Virus record (IMG/VR): IMGVR_UViG_3300027833_000210
Span: 1-24,488 of that record
Length of the DNA: 24,488 bases
Direction: 5' to 3' (one strand)
DNA from: a virus
The notes beneath the pieces are model-generated. The model saw only the letters and a program-made list of their open reading frames with translations, did no database searches and was not told where the DNA came from. Of the stretch, positions 1 to 8,117 are shown in pieces. Positions within the stretch are counted from its first letter, which is position 1; each line of letters starts with the position of its first letter. The position numbers were made by a program, and so were the translations under genes.

Positions 1-3000
1 ACGTTATTAGAAATGATTACGGTAAATTTGTATTAGGAAAATCATCACAGCCTACAGAGCTAGTTAGTTCAGGAAGTTTAACAATTAACAGCAATACTGC
101 ATGGCACGCAGGAAACGACGGCTCTGGTTCTGGTCTAGATGCTGATACTGTTGATGGTATTCACGCAGGTAGTTTCCTGCGCTCTGATGCTAATGACACA
201 AAAACAGGTGACTTTAACCAGACTAGCGGGTCTTTTATAGCCAGCGGTTTTTCTACGTCTAATCTTAATTCTGCTTGGCAAGCAGCGGGTACAAGTAAGG
301 CTGCTGGAATAGCACCGTTTCGCTACCAAAATTCTGCTACTAATAAACCTGAAAGCGGGGACAACGCCCACTGGGGCTTAAACATATATGCTCATTCCGG
401 CAGCGGGGGCGCCTACCCTTACGGGCACCAACTTACAGCTGCTTCTAGCGGCAACATTTGGCAAAGGTGGGTTGCCAATGGCGGCTTTGGTGCTTGGAAA
501 AAGTTTTGGGATAGCGGCAACGATGGCTCAGGCTCCGGTCTAGACGCTGATTTACTTGATGGACAACAGGGTTCACATTACTTAGCGTGGGCTAATGTTA
601 CGGGTAAGCCAACAATCCCAACCAACAATAACCAATTAACAAATGGTGCTGGTTATACAACCTATACAGCTAACCAAGCACTTAGTACTACTAATTCACC
701 AACCTTTGCTAATTTAAATACCACTAATACAGGTTATGTTGGTATAGGAGATGACGTTAGGTTAAAAGATGTTTCCCAGGCAAATACTGCTGGTGTAGTA
801 GGTCAACAAAATACTGATAGAGGGTACTTAACCTTTGGTAATAATGGTACTCAGCTTGGTAGGATTACGACAGGAGCTTTAACCTGGGGCGGCAATCAGC
901 TCTGGCACGCTGGCAACGATGGCTCTGGCTCTGGATTAGATGCAGATCTACTTGATGGACAACAAGGTTCTTATTACTACAGTTCAGCTAACCCACCACC
1001 TACCTACTCTAAGTATTTACGAAGTGATACTTCGGATTCAGTAGCTGCCGGAGTAACCTATACCTGGGCTGCCACAGATACTACCGGAATTATACTTCCA
1101 AGAGCATCAGGAAGTCAGGAAGCTATTCATTTAGGTGGCTGGTCTACCGCTAACAGTACTGGTATTTCTCGAATAAGAACCTCATCAAACCTGCATATAG
1201 ATAGCCCTTCAAACGGCTCAATCTACCTTAATAATTACAATCAAAGTAAGTCTGTTTACATGCAAGGCGGTAATAAAGCATGGCACGCAGGTAACGATGG
1301 TTCTGGCTCTGGCTTAGACGCTGATCTGTTAGATGGACAGCACGGTTCATATTATTACGCTGCTAGTAATCCTAGTGGTTATACTACGTATACAGCAAAC
1401 CAATCTCTCAATACTACTAATTCACCTACGTTTGCAAATCTAAATACTACTAATACAGGTTATGTTGGTGTAGGTGATGATATTAGAATTAAAGATGTTA
1501 GTGTGGCAAATACTGCAGGTATTGTAGGTCAACAGAATAACGATAGAGGCTATTTAACGTTTGGTAATAATACTACACAATTAGGTAGAATTGGAACAGG
1601 AGCTTTAACGTGGGGTGGAAACACAATATGGCACTCCGGTAACGATGGCGCAGGTTCTGGCTTAGATGCAGATACTATAGACGGCTATAGTAGAGTTAAT
1701 CATTTTGGAGTAGGAGAAAAGATTGACATCTCTGTTGGAGGAGATGCTGACACTTGGTACCCTGTTGTAATCAGTGGTGGCGGTGGTGCAGAAGTTTCTA
1801 ATTTTCAAATTTACAGAGCCTATTCTGAAACTGCTCCGTCAACATGGAATACTTCTACTCACTTTGGTGGACTATCATTTAAATATAGTATTGTTGGTTC
1901 GAGTGGTTGGGGAGGTTATCCTACTTCAATTCGTGTACAAGAGTTTGGAGAAATCTATAGCAGAATATTAGGTGGTATTGCGTTTACAGCACATACAATG
2001 AAACACGTTGTATGGCTTAGAGGTGGAACGGCAAATTATCATATATATTCTGATTCAGACATTTCTGTTCAGGTAAATGACAGTACATCAGCCTCAAACT
2101 ATGTATCTGCTTCACCACACAAATGGTATTCATATGACCATTCAAACGCTGCTTATGATGTTACTGTTTCAGAAAGAACATCAGCACAAGCTAATACCGG
2201 CGTTGCGAACGAAGTATATATTAATATGCCAATATCATATAACAGTGCTGGAACACCTGCTGTATACGGAATTGCTACAAGTGCGTATAATCATAAATTC
2301 TGGAATAGTTCAAACGACGGTTCAGGCTCAGGATTAGATGCTGACTTACTTGATGGACAGCAGGGTTCTTACTATGCTCCTGCTTCTCACAACCATAGTG
2401 GTGTTTACTTACCTATAAGTGGTAAGGCTGCTGACTCTGAGTTACTGGATGGTATTAATAGTTCTTCATTCCTAAGATCTGATGTAGCTGACGAAATATC
2501 GACGGCTAATGGCCCTACGCTGGTAGTAAGAAAATCAGGATCAGCCCCAGGAAATAATGTTACATTCAAAGCTGTAAATACCTACGGAAACCATTCTTGG
2601 GGTATTGTTGGAGAGATGAGAGTTGATGGCAATAGCGGTACTGATAGACCCTCAATGTTATTCTCTCACGGCAATAACACAAATACATGGACAGTTGGAT
2701 TTGGTTACAACGATGACAATTTCCGTATAAACCAAGATCACGGATACCATAATAGTGGCTGGGGAACTACGCGGTTTAGTGCTGACCGCTCTGGAAACTT
2801 GTTCGCAGGAGCCATAAACTCCAACAAGATTTGGCACGCAGGAAACGACGGCTCTGGTTCTGGTCTAGATGCAGATTTATTAGATGGATATAATGCAGAA
2901 GAAGGTGCAGTAAATAATAGTATTGTAAAAAGAGATGGTACGGCTTCGATTAAGGCTTATGGTTTATCACTACTGAGAGCAAGTACCGCTCGAACCGGAA

Positions 3001-4448
3001 TTACTTGGTATAACGAAGCTTATTATAATTGGCAAGATTATATGGCTTCTGCCGGGGCTACTGGTTGCGGCCCTAACGGTAATTTAACTGCACCCACGGG
3101 TCTTGCAGGTGTAACATCTTGGGCATTACGTTCAAGAATGGAAGGCGTAGCTTCTTATGGGTGGAACTGGGAAACTGGTGCTGGTGGTGGTGGTGGAGCA
3201 ACTGCAACATCAAAAATGTCACTAAACGCTACTACAGGTAATTTGCAGATAGTAGGTAGTTTTACGTCTCCTCAGGTTACGGTTGCTGCTAGTAGTTCAA
3301 CAACTAAATCGCTGACAGTAACCAGCACGCATTCAACCAATGCCGCGACTATAGTTGTTGGTAACACCGTAACAGATCAGACGCTAGTTGATGGTAATAC
3401 TCGGCCAATGGTGGTTATTGACGGAAAGTACCCAGTTTTAAACTTAAATCATACTGTTACAAGCAACTCCAACCACGGCCCGACTATTCAGTTTACTTAT
3501 GATGGACTAACAACTGGAGGTTCGACAGGCCGTCAAGTAGTTATTGGAACAGATGGACAGGGTCAACGAATTGATTTTGGGTTTTCAGGTGGAGCATCTG
3601 GAGCTAATAGCGACAAAAACCCACATAACGGTATCTCGGGATACTCTGGTGTAACACCGATGCGTGTGTTTCCAAATGGCGTACTTATTGGTAGTACTGG
3701 TGCTTATCCTAATGAGATAACTAGCGCGAGTCGTGCTCTTGATGTTAGGGGCGATATTGTCGCTTCTGGTCGTGTGTACATAGAGGGCAGCACTACTAAC
3801 TATTTATCGCAAGGTCCATATGCTGCTACTAACCTAGCTATTAACGCAGCTGGCACAGTCTTTTTCTATGCTGGCACTACTAATACCGCCTTCATTAGCG
3901 CAAGCACTGCAACTATTTATAGTCAGATTGTTGCGGATAAGTCGTCGGCTACTACAAGTGATGCCGCAGCTACAATAATATCTAAGGGAACTGTAGATAC
4001 GACCACAGGCTACCAGCCGCAGAACTGGCACATGACGTTCCAAGATGGTGGCGGTACTGTACGAGGTAAAATCACTAGCAGTCACTACTCTACGCAATAC
4101 TCGACTAGCTCTGACTATCGACTTAAGGAAGACATTCAGCCGATAGCCAATGCAACCGCACGCTTATTAGCTATTGAGGCCGTTAACTTTAGATGGATTG
4201 ACGGACAGCAGCGCAGCGATGGTTTTATAGCTCACGAACTACAAGAGCATTTACCAGAAGCTGTTACGGGTGAGAAGGATGCAACCACTGAGGTTACAGA
4301 AACAGTCGTTGCAGAAGATGGCACAGAAACCGAAGTAACAACAACAGTTCCAGAGATGCAAGGCATCGACCAAAGCAAACTAGTACCACTATTAGTAAAA
4401 ACAATTCAAGAGCTCGAAGCTCGAATAACCGCGTTAGAAAACGCATAG
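1..4448 (+). CDS. Tail fibre protein with C-terminal S74 chaperone domain (5'-partial)
   Basis: The frame is open from base 3 to the stop at 4446-4448, about 1481 residues. The ATG at 1260 is internal: upstream sequence in the same frame carries the same repeats, so the true start lies outside the window. Seven copies of a linker like WHAGNDGSGSGLDADLLDG (W codons at 102, 507, 903, 1281, 1629, 2301, 2832) separate fibre domains. A distinct domain at about 1690-2300 (GGDADTWYPVV, then SYSETAPSTWN-like and VVWLRGG motifs) resembles known phage fibre modules. The C-terminus (from about 4100) has SSDYRLKEDI and GFIAHELQEHLPEAV, typical of the S74/endosialidase intramolecular chaperone. That domain trimerises the fibre and then self-cleaves next to the Ser of SDYRLK (Ser codon 4110, Lys codon 4125). 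A final coiled-coil segment (LLVKTIQELEARITALE) follows. Role: receptor-binding side or tip fibre. Receptor specificity cannot be inferred. Confidence 0.92.
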   Translation, partial: VIRNDYGKFVLGKSSQPTELVSSGSLTINSNTAWHAGNDGSGSGLDADTVDGIHAGSFLRSDANDTKTGDFNQTSGSFIASGFSTSNLNSAWQAAGTSKAAGIAPFRYQNSATNKPESGDNAHWGLNIYAHSGSGGAYPYGHQLTAASSGNIWQRWVANGGFGAWKKFWDSGNDGSGSGLDADLLDGQQGSHYLAWANVTGKPTIPTNNNQLTNGAGYTTYTANQALSTTNSPTFANLNTTNTGYVGIGDDVRLKDVSQANTAGVVGQQNTDRGYLTFGNNGTQLGRITTGALTWGGNQLWHAGNDGSGSGLDADLLDGQQGSYYYSSANPPPTYSKYLRSDTSDSVAAGVTYTWAATDTTGIILPRASGSQEAIHLGGWSTANSTGISRIRTSSNLHIDSPSNGSIYLNNYNQSKSVYMQGGNKAWHAGNDGSGSGLDADLLDGQHGSYYYAASNPSGYTTYTANQSLNTTNSPTFANLNTTNTGYVGVGDDIRIKDVSVANTAGIVGQQNNDRGYLTFGNNTTQLGRIGTGALTWGGNTIWHSGNDGAGSGLDADTIDGYSRVNHFGVGEKIDISVGGDADTWYPVVISGGGGAEVSNFQIYRAYSETAPSTWNTSTHFGGLSFKYSIVGSSGWGGYPTSIRVQEFGEIYSRILGGIAFTAHTMKHVVWLRGGTANYHIYSDSDISVQVNDSTSASNYVSASPHKWYSYDHSNAAYDVTVSERTSAQANTGVANEVYINMPISYNSAGTPAVYGIATSAYNHKFWNSSNDGSGSGLDADLLDGQQGSYYAPASHNHSGVYLPISGKAADSELLDGINSSSFLRSDVADEISTANGPTLVVRKSGSAPGNNVTFKAVNTYGNHSWGIVGEMRVDGNSGTDRPSMLFSHGNNTNTWTVGFGYNDDNFRINQDHGYHNSGWGTTRFSADRSGNLFAGAINSNKIWHAGNDGSGSGLDADLLDGYNAEEGAVNNSIVKRDGTASIKAYGLSLLRASTARTGITWYNEAYYNWQDYMASAGATGCGPNGNLTAPTGLAGVTSWALRSRMEGVASYGWNWETGAGGGGGATATSKMSLNATTGNLQIVGSFTSPQVTVAASSSTTKSLTVTSTHSTNAATIVVGNTVTDQTLVDGNTRPMVVIDGKYPVLNLNHTVTSNSNHGPTIQFTYDGLTTGGSTGRQVVIGTDGQGQRIDFGFSGGASGANSDKNPHNGISGYSGVTPMRVFPNGVLIGSTGAYPNEITSASRALDVRGDIVASGRVYIEGSTTNYLSQGPYAATNLAINAAGTVFFYAGTTNTAFISASTATIYSQIVADKSSATTSDAAATIISKGTVDTTTGYQPQNWHMTFQDGGGTVRGKITSSHYSTQYSTSSDYRLKEDIQPIANATARLLAIEAVNFRWIDGQQRSDGFIAHELQEHLPEAVTGEKDATTEVTETVVAEDGTETEVTTTVPEMQGIDQSKLVPLLVKTIQELEARITALENA
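102..142 (+). repeat. 41-nt exact repeat, copy 1
   Basis: The first 41 bases of the linker copy at 102 are identical to 2832-2872. The five intervening linker copies all differ at synonymous sites. Confidence 0.9.
651..959 (+). repeat. Fibre domain duplication, copy A
   Basis: This 103-codon unit runs from GYTTYTANQ to the DADLLDG linker. It aligns without gaps to 1377-1685, at an exact 726-nt offset. By hand count 87 of 103 residues are identical, and about 31 of those identical residues use different codons. Confidence 0.88.
1377..1685 (+). repeat. Fibre domain duplication, copy B
   Basis: Second copy of the 103-codon unit at 651-959 with no indels. Differences are mostly conservative (I/V, L/I, S/N) or synonymous. 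Confidence 0.88.
2832..2872 (+). repeat. 41-nt exact repeat, copy 2
   Basis: Identical to 102-142 and 2730 nt away in the same reading frame. It marks the linker before the domain starting DLLDGYNAEEG. Confidence 0.9.
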
Positions 4449-4453
4449 AAATC

Positions 4454-4477
4454 AAAGGAGAAATAAAATGGCAGTAA
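4454..4477 (+). repeat. 24-nt duplicated translation-start leader, copy 1
   Basis: Contains a strong Shine-Dalgarno (AAAGGAG), an AT-rich spacer, and the start plus first codons (ATG GCA GTA) of the 91-aa gene. It is identical to 4742-4765. Confidence 0.9.
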
Positions 4478-4743
4478 CATACGAACTATTAGAAGAATTT
4501 ACAGGGACTCGAGCAAGCGAAACGCCCGATCCGGATAACGAAGGAGAAACTATAACTACAACTGTTGATGTTACAGATATTCAGGTGAGATTTACCTGTT
4601 CAGACACTAGTTGTACTCACGAAAGAAGTGTAAATGTCTGCTATGACGCAGAGGGTGCTTATGATGCGGCAGCCACTGCAATACGTATAGGAGAAGTCGG
4701 GTCAGGTGTTGCCCACAAGCTCGCCGTAGGCGTAATATCTTAA
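4468..4743 (+). CDS. Small protein of unknown function downstream of tail fibre (91 aa)
   Basis: I do not recognise a named family. The ATG follows AAAGGAG at good spacing, 19 nt after the fibre stop. The protein is acidic, with no signal peptide or membrane segment. It has three Cys (residues 44, 49, 58) in a central stretch (VRFTCSDTSCTHERSVNVCY) and an Ala-rich part around 63-72. Its position directly behind the fibre gene, and the start leader shared with the next gene, suggest a virion or fibre accessory (small structural protein or fibre chaperone). That role is inferred from context only. Confidence 0.75.
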   Translation: MAVTYELLEEFTGTRASETPDPDNEGETITTTVDVTDIQVRFTCSDTSCTHERSVNVCYDAEGAYDAAATAIRIGEVGSGVAHKLAVGVIS

Positions 4744-4765
4744 AGGAGAAATAAAATGGCAGTAA
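4742..4765 (+). repeat. 24-nt duplicated translation-start leader, copy 2
   Basis: Exact copy of 4454-4477. It overlaps the TAA stop of the 91-aa gene (4741-4743) and supplies the Shine-Dalgarno and first codons of the 109-aa gene. Confidence 0.9.
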
Positions 4766-5085
4766 TATGGGCTATCAGCGAATTAGAAAGAGAAACAAGT
4801 AATAATGGTGTTACCACAGCGCACTGGCGTGCGAGCGACGAAGAGATCGTGGGTGTCGGCGACGACGCAGTAACCCACTATGGATCTAGCTATGGGTCTA
4901 CAAGTTTTACTCCTGACTCTACAGCGGAGGGTTTTACACCTTTTGCAGATCTTACAGAATCAGGAGTAATTGTTTGGGTAAAAGCAGCTCTAGGTGCAGA
5001 GGAGTTAGTAGTCATTGAGGAAGGAATTGCAGCTCAAATTGCAGACTCAAAAGTTCCTGCAAGTGCGGCGGGAGTTCCTTGGTAG
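4756..5085 (+). CDS. Small phage protein ending in GVPW, DUF7936-like (109 aa)
   Basis: The ATG has a strong AAAGGAG Shine-Dalgarno and starts 12 nt after the previous stop. The layout resembles, from memory, a family of small marine-phage proteins of unknown function that lie near tail genes. It has an N-terminal tryptophan segment (MAVIWAISEL), a W24-containing strand, then STSFTPD (49-54), GFTPFADLTE (59-68), VIVWVKAALG (71-80), a helix with IEEGIAAQIADSK and a terminal PW dipeptide. No enzyme motif is visible. It is the last gene of the + strand block, followed by a terminator, so it is probably expressed with the virion genes. The family match is uncertain. Confidence 0.78.
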   Translation: MAVIWAISELERETSNNGVTTAHWRASDEEIVGVGDDAVTHYGSSYGSTSFTPDSTAEGFTPFADLTESGVIVWVKAALGAEELVVIEEGIAAQIADSKVPASAAGVPW

Positions 5086-5101
5086 CTTTTTTCAAGGCAA
5101 T

Positions 5102-5129
5102 AAAAAAGGGACTTTACAGTCCCTTTTTT
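5102..5129. terminator. Bidirectional rho-independent terminator between convergent blocks
   Basis: A perfect 12-bp stem (AAAAAAGGGACT / AGTCCCTTTTTT) closes a 4-nt TTAC loop, with a T-run on the 3' side of either strand. It lies 16 nt after the 109-aa gene stop and 14 nt beyond the stop of the convergent 82-aa gene, so it can end both transcripts. Confidence 0.93.
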
Positions 5130-5143
5130 AGTTTTACTACTCT

Positions 5144-5392
5144 TTAAACTAGGTCACCCTCAACAGGTGCTTCAGTTGGAGCTGGATTCTCCAACTCCTC
5201 CTGTAACAAGCCTGTAAAGCCTGTAATACCTACTTGAATCTGATCGAGACGAGCACGGCTCTGGTTTGCTTGAGCTTGCATGTCCTGTACTTGTGACACT
5301 AAGTACTTGGCTTTCTCAGAGAGATCTTCTACTTTATACTCTTTATCGTTCAAAGAGATGGTTTGTACTTCGTTTTCAGTTACTTCAGTCAT
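5144..5392 (-). CDS. Small acidic protein, DUF6447-like (82 aa)
   Basis: The ATG is preceded by AAAGGA (about 8 nt spacing), 14 nt after the RNR stop. It is the last gene of the replication block before the shared terminator. The N-terminal half has ISLNDKEYKVEDLSEKAK (residues 12-29), which matches from memory the (I/V)xLxGKEYxVEDLSxEAK pattern of small phage DUF6447 proteins. A helical Gln-rich segment (about 30-68) and an acidic Pro-containing tail follow. Function is unknown. The helix could support coiled-coil self-association. Confidence 0.8.
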   Translation of the reverse strand: MTEVTENEVQTISLNDKEYKVEDLSEKAKYLVSQVQDMQAQANQSRARLDQIQVGITGFTGLLQEELENPAPTEAPVEGDLV

Positions 5393-5406
5393 TATAATAT
5401 CCTTTA

Positions 5407-7287
5407 TTATAGTATGTCACAGCCGCCGCCAACGCAGGCAAGCTCTTGTGATCCGGTTGTGTTATCTTCTTTTTCAAACTGGGCTAAATCTTCCCACTTC
5501 ACTTCTTGTGGCATTGCTGCCAACAATTCTTCGTACTTCTCCGCAGTAATATCTTCATATGGAGCTTGCTGATAAACGTGATCGCTTGTTGGAAGTAAAC
5601 TAATTCCAGAACATAGATCAAAATTATCCCAAATCCACTGAGCTACCTGCAAGTACTCACTGTCTGTATAGTATACAGTTACACTTGGCTTATGTTCACA
5701 CCAGTGATTCTGATACGCTTTCCAAAGAGCCAACTGTTCCATAGCCCCTACTTCTTTCACACATGTACTAGACTCTGGCGCTTTAACCGGGAAGCTAAAG
5801 ACTACAGAAGAGGGCGACATTACATCGTTTTCTACTGGGAATCCTGCTTGCTCCATATAGAGTGCAAGTGGATCTTTTTTGTCTGAACGTACACGGCGAA
5901 TGTAATGCTTGCTGAAACGAGGATGAATACCGGAAGCACTATCAACAAGCTGAGAAACAGTACCACTTGGCTTGACGCATGTAATAGCGACAGACTGGTT
6001 AACACCAATTCTTTCAGCCCATTCCTTATTTGTTGCAATACTAACATCTCTCATTTCCTCTAACCAACCGGCTAGTTCAGTATTATTAGGATCTCCGAGT
6101 ACTGCGTGATCCATAATACCTGTTAAACTTACGCCCAATAGTGCTTCTTCTTCAGTGTTACGCTTCCAGCGCACCCGCAGATACCTAAAGTCTGTTAGAC
6201 TCGATTGCAAAGTACCAATAATAGTAGCTTTACGAACTTTTTCTAACAAGGTTTCAAGAGTATCTTCTGCTCGTACTACTACTTCTGATAAGTTACAGAA
6301 CTCATTACTACGGAGAATAATCTCAGAGCAAGGGTTAGTACCAAAATCATGTGTAGCATCTCTACGACCGTTGCGAGCTGCAATCTTTTGAGCAGCTACG
6401 CGACTAAAGAGACCACGTTCACCTGCTTTAGACTCATACAAGTTTTTCATCTCGTTAAGGTATGCTTCGAAGTCTGGCTTCTCAGTATATGCTACAGAGT
6501 TGTTTGCTAGACGACGCTGACCTTGATCAACCCACCACTGTCCTGATTTAGCTTTAGACATACGCTGATCAGAAAGATTTGACAGACTGATAAGAGCAGA
6601 ACGACGTACACCGCCTACTACTACAATATCTGCAATCTTACATACAACATCGTGGCACTCAATACTTGTTAGCTTACGACCCGCCGCTTTTTGAAATACA
6701 CCAGTACAAAACTGGAATAAGTCAACCAAAGGCTCAGGTCCCGATGCACGACCACCAAAAGTTTTTAGTCTTGCACCTGCTGGACGTACTCGGCTCATGT
6801 CCCACTCGGGTAGTTTACCTGCATAAAGCATGGCAATCAACTCACGAAAGGCACTCGCCCATCCTAGCTTACTATCACTTACTACAATAGTAGAGCTTGT
6901 TTTGTGGAAAGTTTCGGCTACTTCTGGTAGTTTATTAATAAAATTACGTTCTACACTGAAACCTACTCCTGTTCCACACATCAACACATACATAAGCTCG
7001 TCAAAAGCTCGTGGATGGTCAATATGCAAATAACTACAGTTAAAACCTGCTACGTTATCACGCTTGAGGGCTTCGCCTGCTGTCATCATACATCTCATAG
7101 AGGGCATAACTTCCATAGCGTGAATAGCATTATAAATCTCTTCACCGCTCTCGCTATCTAGTTGCTCTCTTTCTTTAAAGAAGTCTACATACCTGTGGCA
7201 AGTCTCTTCCCAGGTCTCTCTACGACCTTCGTCCTCTAGCCAGCGTGCATACCTACTCTTGTGTATAAAACTTTGATACTGATCCAT
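5407..7287 (-). CDS. nrdJ: Class II (adenosylcobalamin-dependent) ribonucleotide reductase, monomeric type
   Basis: Reduces ribonucleotides to deoxyribonucleotides for phage DNA synthesis. The start MDQYQSFIHKSRYARW and the NCSYLHI (Cys84), GTNPCSEI (Asn318, Cys320, Glu322) and FCNLSEV (Cys331) motifs fit the catalytic set. Cys320 would be the thiyl-radical cysteine and Cys84/Cys331 the disulfide pair. The C-terminal CVGGGC (Cys618, Cys623) is the shuttle pair. The pattern resembles the monomeric Lactobacillus-type RTPR. There is no N-terminal ATP cone and no radical-tyrosine partner gene nearby, so cobalamin dependence is the best reading. At 626 residues it is about 110 shorter than the Lactobacillus enzyme. 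The ATG overlaps the FEN stop by 1 nt (TAATG), indicating coupling. Substrate level (NDP or NTP) cannot be read with certainty. Confidence 0.93.
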   Translation of the reverse strand: MDQYQSFIHKSRYARWLEDEGRRETWEETCHRYVDFFKEREQLDSESGEEIYNAIHAMEVMPSMRCMMTAGEALKRDNVAGFNCSYLHIDHPRAFDELMYVLMCGTGVGFSVERNFINKLPEVAETFHKTSSTIVVSDSKLGWASAFRELIAMLYAGKLPEWDMSRVRPAGARLKTFGGRASGPEPLVDLFQFCTGVFQKAAGRKLTSIECHDVVCKIADIVVVGGVRRSALISLSNLSDQRMSKAKSGQWWVDQGQRRLANNSVAYTEKPDFEAYLNEMKNLYESKAGERGLFSRVAAQKIAARNGRRDATHDFGTNPCSEIILRSNEFCNLSEVVVRAEDTLETLLEKVRKATIIGTLQSSLTDFRYLRVRWKRNTEEEALLGVSLTGIMDHAVLGDPNNTELAGWLEEMRDVSIATNKEWAERIGVNQSVAITCVKPSGTVSQLVDSASGIHPRFSKHYIRRVRSDKKDPLALYMEQAGFPVENDVMSPSSVVFSFPVKAPESSTCVKEVGAMEQLALWKAYQNHWCEHKPSVTVYYTDSEYLQVAQWIWDNFDLCSGISLLPTSDHVYQQAPYEDITAEKYEELLAAMPQEVKWEDLAQFEKEDNTTGSQELACVGGGCDIL

Positions 7288-8117
7288 TAAATCATTTTCC
7301 TTTGTATTTCGGATATGTTATCCGTGCCTATCGCGTCATCGCAATATGTAATTAAGTCCATTAACTCATAATTTTTTAGTAATACTTCAGCATTTGCGTT
7401 TAGCTCTTGTATGTACTTATACTTACCGTCTAATGGTATGTTGTCATATATAGTCATTGCATCGCCGTATTCTTTTATGAGCTGCTCTGCTCTCTTCGGG
7501 CCAATACCGTTAATACCTGGAACATTATCACCTTTATCTCCTGTGAGACACTTGAAGGAAATATACTCTTCAGGTGTAACACCGTAGTGCTCGCTCCAGT
7601 TATTTATAGTAACTTCTTTTCGAGTAACGTAAGAAAATCTACTTACACCGTCTTGGATCAATAAGTCCCAATCTCGGTCACTTGACAGTAGCCAAATGTT
7701 TTCTAAACCATACTGCTTTTTATCTTTTACAAGGTGGGCAGCAAGATCATCTGCCTCTACACCCTGGTATCTAAGTACTGTATAGCTCTCTGCTAGTAGT
7801 TCTAGAGTCTCTTCATACTCGTCGAAGAAGTCTATAAATGCTTGCTTTTCTTCGTCTGTTTGTGTAGCATACTTATCTTTTCGGTTCTGTTTGTACTCTG
7901 GCAATAACTCTTTACGGTAGCTTGATGAGCCCCAGTCTGCGGTAATAATAATTCTACCGCACTTGTAAGAGTTTGCTAAAGACTTAACTGTTTCTACATA
8001 CTGCTCTCGAAAATCTGTTCTGCCTTGGTGTTTCCAACGAAAAGCTAAGTTTAGTGCATCTACAATTAGAACAGTAGTATCTTTACCGCCAATTGCTTCA
8101 TTAAAATTAAAAGCCAC
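7287..8117 (-). CDS. 5'-3' exonuclease / flap endonuclease (T5 D15-like FEN)
   Basis: Structure-specific 5' nuclease that would remove RNA primers and flaps during replication. Visible features are Asp20 in LIVDALNLAF, YKQNRK (75-80, helical arch base), EADD (121-124), SSDRDWD (145-151) and GDKGDNVPG (193-201). Together these carry the acidic residues of the two-metal site. The helix-hairpin-helix GINGIGPKRAEQL (201-213) follows. Its 276 residues match phage FENs, which are slightly smaller than T5 D15. It overlaps the upstream nuclease gene by 11 nt and the RNR start by 1 nt. Polymerase, ligase and FEN in one window would complete Okazaki fragment processing. Confidence 0.95.
   Translation of the reverse strand: MAFNFNEAIGGKDTTVLIVDALNLAFRWKHQGRTDFREQYVETVKSLANSYKCGRIIITADWGSSSYRKELLPEYKQNRKDKYATQTDEEKQAFIDFFDEYEETLELLAESYTVLRYQGVEADDLAAHLVKDKKQYGLENIWLLSSDRDWDLLIQDGVSRFSYVTRKEVTINNWSEHYGVTPEEYISFKCLTGDKGDNVPGINGIGPKRAEQLIKEYGDAMTIYDNIPLDGKYKYIQELNANAEVLLKNYELMDLITYCDDAIGTDNISEIQRKMI

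Larger units (their letters stand above)
102..2890 (+). repeat. Seven-copy WHAGNDGSGSGLDAD linker repeat in tail fibre gene
   Basis: Copies of an about 19-residue linker begin at 102, 507, 903, 1281, 1629, 2301 and 2832, all in the fibre frame. Spacings are 405, 396, 378, 348, 672 and 531 nt. The core GNDGxGSGLDAD is nearly invariant (copy 6 starts WNSSNDG, copy 2 WDSGNDG), while codon choice differs between most copies. Such linkers are common in marine phage fibres and mark domain boundaries where modules are exchanged. Confidence 0.9.

Noticed and set aside
1260-1262. ATG at 1260 as the start of the tail fibre gene
   Set aside because: The same frame is open from base 3 and encodes the same linker repeats and fibre domains upstream, so this Met is internal.
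3834-4097. Antisense ORF within the tail fibre gene
   Set aside because: It is a shadow of the strong fibre frame, has a low-complexity Ser/Cys composition and lacks a ribosome site.
7682-7687. Forward TTGACA inside the FEN gene as an antisense promoter
   Set aside because: No TATAAT-like element lies 16-18 nt downstream on the + strand.
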